From Persicaria tinctoria (Eukaryota > Streptophyta > Magnoliopsida > Caryophyllales > Polygonaceae): a DNA stretch of 64,000 nt. Location of the stretch: the NCBI GenBank assembly GCA_037127255.1, contig JBANSL010000008.1, forward strand, positions 40,561,373-40,625,372, written 5' to 3'. Each line of letters begins with the position of its first letter. Positions within the stretch are counted from its first letter, which is position 1. Both the position numbers and the translations under genes were made by a program. Positions 24,421 to 35,663 of the stretch are shown here, one piece after another. The notes beneath the pieces are model-generated. The model was not told the origin of the DNA. It made no database searches and saw nothing but the letters and a program-made list of their open reading frames with translations.

Positions 24421-27400
24421 TCAAGATTGCACGGCCAGTCTCTGAAGGTGCTCCAAGAATACTTGAAGGCTAACGTCATCTGTGAAGATTATATCTGAAC
24501 CGGCAGCCATTTCATGTGGGGAGCTGTTGTACGTTGCTGAAGGATTCAACTTCGCTAACAAAAACCTTGCCTGTTCCAAGTGCAATGCATGATCAGCAAA
24601 AGTATGATTCTTCTCGGTAGTAAGAAACACTGATGTTCAATGGAAGGCAAGGGAAAGCATAATAAATTGTCATTGTAGTATATTTACACTACCCAACTAC
24701 ATTTCCTTCTAAAAAGGCAGGTCAAAACCGAGTGTATCATTTGTTAAATTTTCCAAAGACAGCTAGCCACGCAGCAACTTGAATGTGAAATTCTTGGCTG
24801 TAAAGTGGGATAGTTAGCCTATCCGCTTATAATAATACTCACAGTTCTGCAAAACATGTCATTTACTATTCATTCATACATGTGTTTTTTTAGAATGATA
24901 AAAACTATATAAATTATCCATTTTTTAATTAATTGAAAATTAACAATTTCGTAGATACTATTAATAAGTACGAAATTGTTTTAAAAATTATAAAAAAATT
25001 ATATTTTATATAGTTTTTATCTTCGAAAAAAATGTATGTGAATAGTAAATGACATGTTTTTCCGAATAGAGGGAATAACAAAGATCTTACCCCCTGGTTT
25101 TTTAGTTCATTAACTGCTAATCTTACGTATCTATTTCAAATAAGTATAGGAAGACAGGATGCATCCTGGAAGTTCACATTTACTAAATCAACAAACACTG
25201 ATAAGGATCTACTGACCTGAGAACCATGCTGATCGCAGACCACCAATCTCGGGACAGGAAAACGCTCGTGGACTATCATTTCAGCATCTTCCTGTGGAGC
25301 TTTTAATAACATAGCAAATGCCTAAAATAGCCAAGAAAAAAAAAACAAAGAATGAAATTAAGACGCCAAGAAATAATTTGTGCAAAGTAATACTATTCAT
25401 AAGTACGAAATTGTTTAAAAAATTAAGACGCCAAGAAACAAAGAATTAAATCAAGAAGCCCATAGGTATAGCACAAGAAGCACCATATATATCTGATACG
25501 TAAATGCTATCTCCTCAAATTATAGTGTTCAAATATTTTATCAAATTGTATTGGGAAACTAAAAATTTATGATTTGTTAGCCCTCAGCTTTCCTTGCCAA
25601 GCGCCGAATTTCGTTCAACATAATACAAACAAATAAGCTTTTCTTGCCATAGAAACTGATATGTGTTTCATACTTGGCAGTTAGCCCACTATAGCAAGCA
25701 AAAAAGTGAGGCCAGAGATGTTAGAATATGATAAGTTAACATCCTAAACTCCTGTATTTGTTACTTGAAATACAGCAATCAAAACTTTGCATCATTTGTA
25801 ATTTAAGTATTCTGAAGTTAAAAAAAAATGCAAACAGCCAAATGAAGGATTAAATATGAACCTGATGCTCAGGGTTATTCTGGTAACCCATGTTACGCCA
25901 CTGAGCTATTGTCATTCCATGAAAAAGAACTACACTAAAATATGAATCCAGCAAGAGTATGCGGTCAGCTGAAATAGAAGCCACATCCAACAAAGAAGGA
26001 GCAGGTGGAGAGGAGAATGAATAAGCTATAAGCGATGGCTGAATCATGACAGCTGCATTCGTAATGCTCTCTCGGTTCAACAACATCCGGAAGTAAGCAG
26101 TCTCATCAGGACTGTTGTTAAAAACCTGGAAAAGGAAGGAAATAATTTTAAAATATATATAGATAGTATACATGTTGGTATGTATCCATCCCTGCAAGAA
26201 AAAAGATCCAAGCTTCGTCACCTGAACAAATTGTGATCGCCTTAGATTAAACAGGAACTGTGGGAACAGTGAAAAACAAGGGTTTAAAGTGAAGGATGCT
26301 GGATCATCTTTTCGATAGTCGCCAAATTTGGAGCAAAGACGTATAAGTGTTCTATCCAGCCACCGTGTAGCATCAAAACCTTCCTGCATCAGCAAATGAA
26401 CAAATTCAAGTTATAGACCCTTCAGAAGATCATAAAACCACGGAAAGAAAAGATGGTCATCCCAAAAGCTTAATAATAGAACTCAGGTTTCAATAAAAGG
26501 GGATAAAAAGGGGGATGCTGCCAAAACTGTCTCAGAGTCAGAGAGAACACTTGAAGATGGGTGAAAATGTGAAAAGGAATAATAAATCCTTTAAATACGA
26601 TTGCACTAGTAACTACTGGGACAGGAACTTCTACTTAAAAAATTGCATCACACTCAACATAAGGGAGAAAAAGCAACTTTGAATTTTGGTAAAAGTTCTT
26701 TAGGAGCAAAGACCTAACTCCTCAAGCTAGCAATTCTTGGCATTGAATCAACTCACAAAAATCTATATGAAGAACTGGAGTGAAGTGCCCGTGAGAGCTC
26801 AAAACAGAAGGATAAAACAAATAATTACCTCCATTTCCATCTTGTAAGAACACAATCTTGCCATCACAACAGCTGCAGCTTCCTGATCAAAACCTTGCAT
26901 TAATTCCTGCACAAGAATAGCTTGTTCAAGTCAACCACAAAGAATTATCAATAAGAAGACAATGAACTCCCACCACACTAGATTTTACAGGTAAATATAT
27001 GACCACAATCATTTATCCATCCTTCAATTTTTATTTGAATTTTTTAAGAAATAGAAGTTAAAATCATCCCTTAAATTACCCACCTCAGAACCACCATTTT
27101 CTACCCATCGTCTGGCAATAGTCGTCACACGAAGCATTTTCATCCCTTCTGGAGTCTGATAACTGCACGATTTATGCACATTATAAAACCGAATCTGAAC
27201 TGTGACTGCTGCATTTAGTAAGCTGTAAATCAGGAGCAATACCTCGTAAGAAATTGTAATAAAAACTCTGGATTTGTAGCTCCTGGAGTGTTTGACCGTT
27301 CACTTGATGAAATATCAAAGTAAAAAGTCAAGCAAGTATTTTTATCAAGGCTACACATCGTCCATTTCGTAGTATTCCCCTGCCCAATGGCCGTCTCAGA

Positions 27401-30114
27401 TACAGCAGGCCCTTTCTGCGATTATTTAGAAAATAGTAACAATGTCATAAGGGGCACAACTTATATACTCCCTCCGTTCCTTTTTATTTGTCATTTTACT
27501 ATTCAGGCACGTTTTTTAAGGGGATAAAAGCTATAAAAATATTTATTTTTTTAATAATTTTTTTTAATAATCTCATACTTATTAGTAATAAGTGTAATAT
27601 TATTAAAAAGGATTGAATATAAAGTGAATATTTTATATAGTTTTTATATTTCTCAAAAAACGTGCAAATTAGAAAATGTCAAATATTAAGGAACGGAGGG
27701 AGTATCTCACTTCAAATAGAATGTGCAAGAATTCAGGTACTTTATGGTTCAACCTGGTCCAGAGACGTGCAAGGGCCGATTACCCCCTGAACCTTGACAT
27801 CTTTTGAACATACAATCTCAATATTGCCGCTGATGGAATAAAGAAAAAAATGCATTGATTAATTATCATGGAAAACTAAATCTTATCCTACAGAAGCACA
27901 AAAATTGAAATGTTGTATCTCATTAAAACCACAAATAGATTAGAATATTAGATCAAGAAAGCAATAGAATTACAAATCACAATAATATTATACATAATAA
28001 GAGAATCCTAATCAGTCAGATGTTAGTTCAAACATAAAGACTCGGACCTAGAATTTATTCAATCAACAGACCTAGAAGGTATCCAAACAACAATGGTACT
28101 TGAAAGTTTAAATGTGAGCATCTTACTTGAAGCACAGACCAAGAGATTGATCCCCTCCTTCAAAAAGTCGTTTGAAAGAATCTTTAAATACAGAATGGCC
28201 AAAACTCTCCGAGAGGACAACAAGTCCACCGGTTCTTTCTACAGCCACCTTCATCTCTGCCACACCGACCTTAAGAAGTGAAATTGAAGAAGGCAGAGAA
28301 TTAGTAATTAGCCTACTCAATTTTATTGTGTATTTGGAAAACCCTAGGGCTAGATGAATATATCGGATCATGGGTCAATGGCCAAGAAATGTATGCAAAT
28401 TCTCCGGGCAATATACCATGGAACAAGCATGTAAGCAGCAGGAGAAACTGGGGATTTTTTTAAGTCCTACATCAGGGGAAAATTTGATTTGACAAGAAAC
28501 AAATCTCATGAATCACTTTCAGGGAAAGGTACATTAAATTAATATAGATGCGCGTGAATTCTCAGAAACCAATTGACACCCATGACCCACCTGATCAAGA
28601 GCTGAAGCAAATAGATCAAGCACATGGCCTTGGCTGACCAGCTGCTGCGATAAACTCTCATAAAATTTCACCGCCTTTTGAAAATAGGGTACTGCATCTT
28701 TATCTAGATCTTTATGTGAACGTACGGGATCTGACAAATCCTTTGACACGATCTGCACACCGATAGATTTTCTTCAGTTATGACATCTATATCACATGAG
28801 AAGAGCCATATCTCTTCAATCCATGGAAATTTATAACTGTATAAACAACAGTAGTGTCTCGTCATGCCAACAATATGACAACACGAGGCAGCTGATGAGG
28901 GTAAAAGAGAAACATACTGTGCCAGGCCCTTCTGTACAAGGACCGCCAACTAATGTAATAATACGAGAGCAAGTTCCGGGTGAGGAAGCTCCAAGCAGCC
29001 CTGCTGTGACACTCAATGCAACACCAGTGCAACGCAAGGGTCTAGTCCCTGGGGGAACAGGCCACTGATCTATTTGCAGTTCATCTAGCAACTACAATTG
29101 ACAAAATGCAAGTCAAAGACCACATGAGTTAGTAGTCCCTGGTTGGATCAAAATATTGTTTTCACTGCAAATTCGATCATATAAAACAAATTTCAGTACA
29201 TAATCAAACATATCAATCCGAAATCAAAATCCTGTAGTTGAATTTACCCTAGTGCTACAAAATTCAACACCAATTCGATCACATTACGAAATTCAGCATC
29301 CTAAAATAAGTATAGTTAAGGCGAAATTACCAACCGAATTGAGAGTATACTCGCAATCAGAGGCCGGCAAAAGGAACCTATTAATCCCAGCATTAGGAAA
29401 TCCATTCTGGACAGGCCCTTTCTGGTATCCAGGTGCAACACCATTGGCTCCTGTCCTCCGACCAGCAACACCTAATCCAAGCTGATCCCGCACCTGATCC
29501 TTGGAAACCTCTTTGGAACCCCTAAATATATAAACCTTGGACATTTCAGAGAACCCTAACTCATGAACATGCACCTGAGTACCAAACGACACAAAGCCAA
29601 CAAGAGCATTGTCAGGCAAGAGGTCAATCGCTCTCCTGAACGCGGACTTCACATATTCCATCTCCTCCTCGATCATACACGTATCAAGGACAAACACATA
29701 AACCGGCGGAGGAGGAGAAACGGCGGAGGGATCTCCGAAGCCGGCGACGGGAACGGTGGGGATAGTGTATTGGATTGTGGTGTAATTGGAGTAGAGCTCG
29801 GCGGGGAGGTTGGAATCGGAGATGCCGGAGTAGTGGTGGGGGAATTGGTTGCGCTGGAAGCAGAAACGGCAGATCCAGATCTTGGCGATGAGGTCAACTT
29901 GAGAGAAGGGGTTGAGGACGGCGGAGCAGGTCTTGCAGCGGAGCGGAGCGTAGGGGAGAGTGAAGATGTCGGGGTGGGAGCGGATCGGGGAGTATGAAAC
30001 GGCGAGTGGAATCACGCACTTGCTGGCCTCGACTTTCGTGCGCGGCCAGAGGTTCCAGGTCATCCGGACGCCGTCGATCCCTTCGGGGTCCGCTGCAGCG
30101 TTCTCCATCGCCAT
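24421..30114 (-). CDS. SEC23: SEC23 COPII coat protein, Sar1 GTPase activator
   Basis: Sec23 pairs with Sec24 in the inner COPII coat on ER exit sites and stimulates Sar1 GTP hydrolysis. Minus-strand exons: 30114-29331, 29084-28918, 28752-28591, 28269-28127, 27829-27754, 27415-27243, 27162-27084, 26906-26829, 26383-26222, 26125-25862, 25321-25217, 24570-24421. All introns are GT-AG. Lengths sum to 2343 nt, giving 780 aa plus TGA, normal for the family (about 765-790). Exon 1 starts M-A-M-E-N and has the zinc finger C60-x2-C63...C82-x2-C85 and the start of the trunk (V-Y-V-F-V-L-D-T). Later exons give [61 protein letters not shown] and [11 protein letters not shown]. The end is the gelsolin-like domain, [12 protein letters not shown] and [15 protein letters not shown]. 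At intron 1 the acceptor at 29084 keeps frame; one 7 bp upstream (29091) does not, though it would restore the usual Leu before D-E-L-Q. Introns 5 and 11 carry MITEs. Plants have several SEC23 paralogues; which one this is cannot be told. Confidence 0.95.
24838..25075. mobile_element. Degenerate Stowaway-like MITE in SEC23 intron 11
   Basis: A 238-bp palindromic AT-rich element between TA dinucleotides. The subterminal arms match: ACATGTCATTTACTATTCA near the left end, and its reverse complement near the right. Its terminal repeats have drifted from the family's CTCCCTCCGT, so it is older than the copies at 27468 and 33528. Confidence 0.7.
27468..27702. mobile_element. Stowaway MITE in SEC23 intron 5
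   Basis: A 235-bp element with terminal repeats CTCCCTCCGTTCC and GGAACGGAGGGAG and a TA duplication on each side. The AT-rich interior has inverted subterminal arms (CACGTTTTTT and AAAAAACGTG). It lies wholly inside the intron between exons 5 and 6, leaving splice sites untouched. Confidence 0.93.
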
Positions 30115-30419
30115 TGTCGTTGATTGCGCGCAGTTATTGCTCCTCGATCCCTCAGATTATCGGCAATTGTTTTGCCAATGGAGGTTTTTTATTCGTCGAG
30201 GCGAGGGGAATTGAGAGGGATTGGAATTGGGGAAAGAAATGGCGGCGGCGAGCGATCCCGGAGGAGAGAGAAAGAGAGATCCGTCACCGAGATAAACGAA
30301 AGAGAGATGTGAATTGTGATTTGGAATTTTATATGTGAAGAAAATCGTCAGTTTGGTTGGAATCAAATTTTACTGTCAAGACTGTCTGGGGCGAAGGTGA
30401 TGTTACAGACTTACAAGTT
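30115..30419 (-). promoter_or_regulatory. SEC23 5' leader and proximal promoter region
   Basis: Between the SEC23 start codon and the upstream inverted-repeat element are only about 300 bp. The part near the ATG (to about 30300) is GC-richer and purine-rich on the plus strand, as leaders often are. No clear TATA box is assigned. Confidence 0.4.
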
Positions 30420-30502
30420 AGTTGGGTGATTTTGGTAGATGACATTTTTGGAACATTCAATTAGTCACCTAGCCCATAAATCAATTTAATTAGTTTTGCC
30501 CG

Positions 30503-30546
30503 GTCAATGGTCAACGTTGACCGTTGACCGTTGACCGGTCAACCCA
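30503..30546. promoter_or_regulatory. Cluster of six TTGACC/GGTCAA (W-box type) motifs
   Basis: Three TTGACC on the plus strand and three on the minus strand within 44 bp, about 390-430 bp upstream of the SEC23 start codon. TTGAC(C/T) is the WRKY binding core. A second cluster of five lies at 31311-31346 in the other arm. Binding is an inference from motif density. Confidence 0.5.
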
Positions 30547-30840
30547 TTTGATGCCAACTTTTTTTTTTTGATGCCAACTTTTTTTTTTTTTTTGGATGCC
30601 AACTTTTTTTTTTTTTTAGTGATGCCATATTTTTACCGTTTTGATGCCAAAATTTGACTATATTTTATTTTCACTTTGATGCCACTTTTTTATGTCAATT
30701 TTTTGATAATATTTTTTTTACCGTGATACCATATTTTTGATGATATTTTTTCAAAGTAGTATTTTTGATGACATTTTTTTCTTTAATGTGATACAAATTT
30801 TTCAAAATGGCATCAATGGTCAACGTGACATTAGAGTAAA

Positions 30841-31113
30841 CAAAAAATGTCATCAAAGTTTTAAAAAAGTGTCATCCAATAATTTAATTAGAAAAATGGC
30901 ATCATAGTGAAAATAAAATGTAATAAAATTTTGGCATCAAAACGGTAAAATATGACATCACAAAAAATGTCATCAATGTTTTAAAAAAGTGTCATCCAAT
31001 AATTTAATTAGAAAAGTGGCATCAGAGTGAAAATAAAATGTAATAAAATTTTGGCATCAAAACGGTAAAATATGACATCACAAAAAATGTCATCAATGTT
31101 TTAAAAAAGCGGC
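30841..31113. repeat. 120-bp tandem repeat, about 2.3 units
   Basis: Units start CAAAAAATGTCATCAA at 30841, 30961 and 31081. The first two are nearly identical over the full 120 bp; the third breaks off after about 33 bp. They lie inside the inverted-repeat element. Confidence 0.93.
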
Positions 31114-31505
31114 ATTAAAAAAAAGTCATCCAAACATTTCATTAGAAAAGTGACAATATTTTGATTCCACATTTTAAGCTCTTATGCCATCAATTATATA
31201 AAATTGTCACCATAAAATTTTGGCATCAAAACGGTAAAATATGGCATCACTAAAAAAAAAAAAAAATTGGCATCAAAAAAAAAAAAAAAAAAAAGTTGGC
31301 ATCAAAATGGGTTGACCGGTCAACGGTCAACGTTGACCATTGACCGTTTAAGAGGGCTAAACAAGCTAAAAAAACAATTAATGGGCTAAGCATGCTAAAA
31401 AAATAATTAATGGGCCTTACTAGCTAACCAAATATGCTTAAAGGTCCATTTGAACAAAATCCCTCATTTTGTTTTTATTACATGTTTGCTGACCGTACGG
31501 CCATT

Positions 31506-32937
31506 GTTATTAGAATCCCGATCTTGATCTTTAGAATCTTAAGATTCTACGATCTTACTTAGGGGTCCGATCTGAATCTATATCTAAGATCTTTTTTTGT
31601 GTAGAATCTACAATAGAATCTTTAGAATCTTAATGGATCGATAAGATCTTACGATCCCACACGATCCTAAAGATCCTATTTTTATTAACAATATGTATTT
31701 TTTAAACATTTGTTTTGTTTCCTTGGTTGATTTTAGGGTGTACACATTCATGTAAGGAACGTGAAAAATAGCTTAGAGGCAATTGTTTTCGAGTCTTTTA
31801 ACCAATATGACAATGTCTAATGTCGTAAAAGTAGATTTTTATGTCTTAAAATCAAAATATATTGTGTAACTAACATTTTTTTCCCCGGAATTGCTATTCG
31901 AACGGTGATTTTCTCGCTTGTTACACGGTAGAAAAATAAAAAAATCCGCGGTCGCGGAGTACGGATGCGCAGGTTCTCTGAGTCAACAATGGCAGCTATC
32001 TCCTCACAGATCGTTAGTCCGGCAGCGATCTTCCCCAAATCTCTCCCCCCCCCCCCCCCTAAATCGGCGCGGTGCTCTTCTTCCTCCTAATCTCCCGCCG
32101 CCTCTCCGGAGAAATCTCCGACCGCTTCGCCGCCGACCTCAATCCCCACGCCTCCTACCACTGCCGCCTCTCCCTCCACCAGCACTCCGCCTTCCTCGTC
32201 TCCAGATTCATCTCCTCCTCTACCTTTCCTTTCGCCTCCCATCCCGTCGGTAGCCCCGACGTCTCCTCCCTCCTCCGTTGCCGCAAATCTGGCCGCTTCT
32301 CCCTCCTATGAGAACAGCGCCTTCCGGATCTGAAGATGGAAAATATATTGCAGCAATGGACGCCTTTGACATGACAAGGAGAAGGGCTTCGATTTCAGAT
32401 CTAAAGAAATTGCAACTTCTTCAAATCGAACCTGGGGCATGACAAGGAGAACGACTTCGATTTCAGATCTAAAGAAATTGCAACTTCTTCAAATACAATC
32501 GAAGCCCTGGGCACCTTACAATCGCTCTCCAAATCAAAGCCCTTCTTCTTCCAGATCTGAAGATGGGAAATTGCTGCAGTCGAAGCCCTTCTTCTTCCAG
32601 ATCTGAAGATGGGAAATTGCTGCAGCGATGGAGGGAGTTTGAAAGGGAAACCAGGAACTGAGTCTGTTCAGGCGAGTCACAAAAAAAAAAAAAAAAATTT
32701 GCAACCGCGCATTGCGAGTGCGCAGTTGCGACCGTGTAGACTGCGAATTTTTGACTGTGTAAATAGTAACCCCCCTTTTCCCTCATTCTAGAACTTTAAA
32801 TTAAGCAACTTTGTTATATATATTTTTATTTTATTATTTACTTATATTTCGAGGATCTTACGATCCCCTAATGGGATCTTACGATCCGATCCACGGACCC
32901 TATTGTGATTCGATCCTAGAATCCCGATCCTAATAAC
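31506..32937. mobile_element. Decayed TIR-like element rich in GATCTTACGATC words
   Basis: The left edge GTTATTAGAATCCCGATC and the right edge GATCGGGATTCTAGG (reverse complement) are similar, and both subterminal zones repeat ATCTTACGATC. The flanks share ACGGCCA(T/A)T (31497-31505 and about 32945-32953), a possible 8-9 bp target duplication offset by a few bases. The interior has a C-rich coding-like stretch (32072-32311, 79-aa frame with no family I recognise). It also has local duplications of CAGATCTGAAGATGG and GATTTCAGATCTAAAG units (32330-32620), plus poly-C (32044-32059) and poly-A runs. Confidence 0.45.
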
Positions 32938-33525
32938 CTTGCGCACGGCCAATTTCTCGCCAAATACACGGTGGCTGCCACAGTTCCGAAAACCACGAGA
33001 AATTGGTCTGCCACAGCTTTGAAAACCGTGAGAATTAAAATGGCGATGGTTCTGAAAACCGTTGCAATTGTCGCTGCCGCAGTTGCTCAAATCGTATGAA
33101 AATTGTCACACCGTCTGAAAAACACTATAACGGGGGGCAATGGGTGCCATTCATATTCATTCTAGGCAAACAAAGCAACAGTAGTGAGAGATTAGTGACA
33201 CAAAGTTGAAGGTCTCGATTGAACGTCGAGGCTATTGGTTTTTTTTTTTTTGATCATGTCCGATCCAGAAGTATCATAAGATGAGGTGTCATTCAACCCC
33301 CACTATTACAGTGACCCCGAAGAACTTGTTCGGAACCTCCGGGTACGATATAATCAATATTGTAGTATATTTATAGAATATTCGAAAGAAATATATTTTT
33401 GTATGAAAATGACATTTGATAATGTAGTTAGTGTACATATCGTATTTATACCATAAGGGTATAAAATTGTGAAATGATATTTGATATAATGTTATTAGAA
33501 AATAGATTTTACACTTGTGAAATGA
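32938..33525. other. Repeat-derived spacer sharing a family with 52140-52400
   Basis: 32944-33110 carries spaced GAAAACCGT/GAAAACCACG words with CACGGCCAA...CGCC. This matches, inverted, 52260-52385, so both are pieces of one repeat family. The remainder to 33525 is AT-rich without features. Confidence 0.45.
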
Positions 33526-33527
33526 TA

Positions 33528-33763
33528 CTCCCTCCGTTCAACAAAACTTGACGTTTTACTATTCATGCACGCTTTTTTAGGAGCTAAAAACTATATAAAA
33601 TATCGACTTTTTAAATAATTTTTTTTAACAATTTCGTAGTTATTATTAATAAGTACCAACTTTTTTAAAAAAAAATTTAAAAAAATGAATATTTTATATA
33701 GTTTTTATCATTCTAAAAAAGCGTGCGTGAATAGTAAACGACAAGTTTTGTTGAACGGAGGAG
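33528..33763. mobile_element. Stowaway MITE
   Basis: A 236-bp element between TA dinucleotides. The terminal repeats CTCCCTCCGTTCAACAAAAC and its complement are matched over more than 40 bp, with one base missing in the right copy. Same family as the intron 5 copy. Confidence 0.93.
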
Positions 33764-33890
33764 TATTTGATATATAATGTAATATAGAATAATCGAAAAG
33801 TAGAGCATGAAACATAATTTATAGTTCTAAAATGAAAGTTGGATATACTTCCGAAATGATATTTGATATGTCGTTTGAAATAATAGTGAA

Positions 33891-33926
<36 letters not shown>
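33891..33926. repeat. (TCTA)n microsatellite
   Basis: About nine TATC/TCTA units, immediately before or at the presumed 5' end of the Helitron-like element, which makes that end uncertain. Confidence 0.95.
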
Positions 33927-33927
<1 letters not shown>

Positions 33928-33929
33928 CT

Positions 33930-34971
33930 ATAATAAAACATAAAAAGTTGTGTTCACCTCCAATTTAATGATTCATCTTTTATACTTTTTTTGTTTCTAT
34001 TCCATAAAATGTCAAAAATACTTATGTAAATCAATGGTTGGGAATGTTGTTTGGTATACATGAGGTCTTGAGTTCAAATCTCACCAGGTACACTCCAATC
34101 ACATTTTGCCAAAATTTTATTTCCTCTTAAATTTTCATTTTTTTTATGTGGAATTTTTTTAAATTGAATATAATAATGAATTTTCATGTTTGTTATGTGT
34201 AATTTTTCAAAATGGAATATAATCTATAATCTATTAAATTATCATTTTTTGGTTGATGATTCTTTACGCATAACTCAAGTTTTGGTTTCAAATCACATTC
34301 GCTACTCTTTGCCAATATTTTACCATTTTATTTTATCTTAAATTATCATTTTTTTAGGTTTAATTATTTAAAATCTATAATACATCTATCTATAATATAT
34401 TATCTATAATATATATCAAGAGAAATTGTGTTCAAGTCGTTATAAAACATAAAAAGTTGTGTTCACCTCCAATTTAATGCCCATTCATTTAATGATTCAT
34501 CTTTTATACTTTTTTTGTTTCTATTCCATAAAATGTCAAAAATACTTATGTAGATCAATGGTTGGGAATGTTTTTTGGTATACATGAGGTCTTGAATTCA
34601 AATCTCACTAGGTACACACTCTAATCACATTTTGCCAAAGATTTATTTCCTCTTAAATTTTCATGTTTGTTATGTGGAATTTTTTAAAATTGAATATAAT
34701 AATGAATTTTCATGTTTGTTATGTGTAATTTTTCAAAATGGAATATAATCTATAATCTACTAAATTATCATTTTTTGGTTGATGATTCTTTACGCATAAC
34801 TCAAGTTTTGGTTTCAAATCACATTCGCTACTCTTTGCCAACATTTTACCATTTTATTTTATCTTAAATTATCATTTTTTTAGGTTTAATTATTTAAAAT
34901 CTATAATACATCTATCTATAATATATTATCTATAATATATATATCAAGAGAAATTGTGTTCAAGTCGTCAT
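33930..34971. repeat. About 510-bp tandem duplication at the Helitron head
   Basis: Units 33930-34439 and 34440-34971 share AAACATAAAAAGTTGTGTTC at the start and GAAATTGTGTTCAAGTCGT at the end. They are nearly identical over most of their length. The second has an extra CATTCATTTAATG near 34481. Each has a tRNA-like stretch ending GAGTTCAAATCTC or GAATTCAAATCTC. Confidence 0.9.
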
Positions 34972-35663
34972 AATTCATAAATGCCCTTCATATTTACCCA
35001 AATCCTGCCTATTTTGTAAAAACTTAATATACTCTTTTATTCCAACAATTTATTAATTAGTTTTAAAATTATTGTAAATTGTAAATAGCCATTTACTTGG
35101 GGTGATTAGGCGTTTCAACAACCTATTTAATTATTCACAAATGAGATTATTGCCTCTAATTTCATTCATTTAGCCGTTTAAGCGTTTCACCTACCTATTT
35201 CACAAAGGAGTCCAAAGGATTTAGAATCATTGTTATCTCTTTGCCCAAAAATCTAATATAATAATGACAAATTTTGATTATATTTGCCTCATATTTTTTT
35301 ATAATAATTGTGACTACAATTGTTTGTAAAATCAATAATAATGACTATATAGTTGTCAAACAATGTTTTAAATAGGGTAGTAAAAGGGTTGGAAAGTTTT
35401 TTTTTAATATTAATTTTACTTTTTAGAGATTAATTGTGCCCTTTTTTTTTATGTCAAATTAATAATGACTATAATGTCAAACAATATTTTATAGAGGGTA
35501 GTCAAAAGGGTGGGAGTTTTTTTTTTCGTTAAATAAATAACGCATCAAGTTAATTTTATTTTTTTAGAGAAGAGATGATAAGTAGGAAATTAAAGTAGGT
35601 AGTCCAAAGGTTGAGAGTTTTTCTTTGATTAAATGCTATATATAATTTTCCTATAAATAGTCA

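Larger units (their letters stand above)
30420..31470. mobile_element. Inverted-repeat element with TTGACC arrays upstream of SEC23
   Basis: The two halves are inverted copies. The left side contains GGTCAATGGTCAACGTTGAC (30503-30522) followed by GGTCAACCCATTTTGATGCCA-like sequence and T-runs; the right side (31290-31345) is the reverse complement. Similarity continues weakly outward through AGCCCAT(T)AAT to about 30420 and 31470. The interior is built from GATGCCA/TGGCATC words and A/T homopolymers and has no ORF. No clean target duplication is seen, so the class is unsure (foldback/MULE-like). Confidence 0.65.

Noticed and set aside
33886..33930. Exact Helitron 5' terminus
   Set aside because: Several TC dinucleotides in the TCTA repeat fit equally well, so no exact base is claimed.
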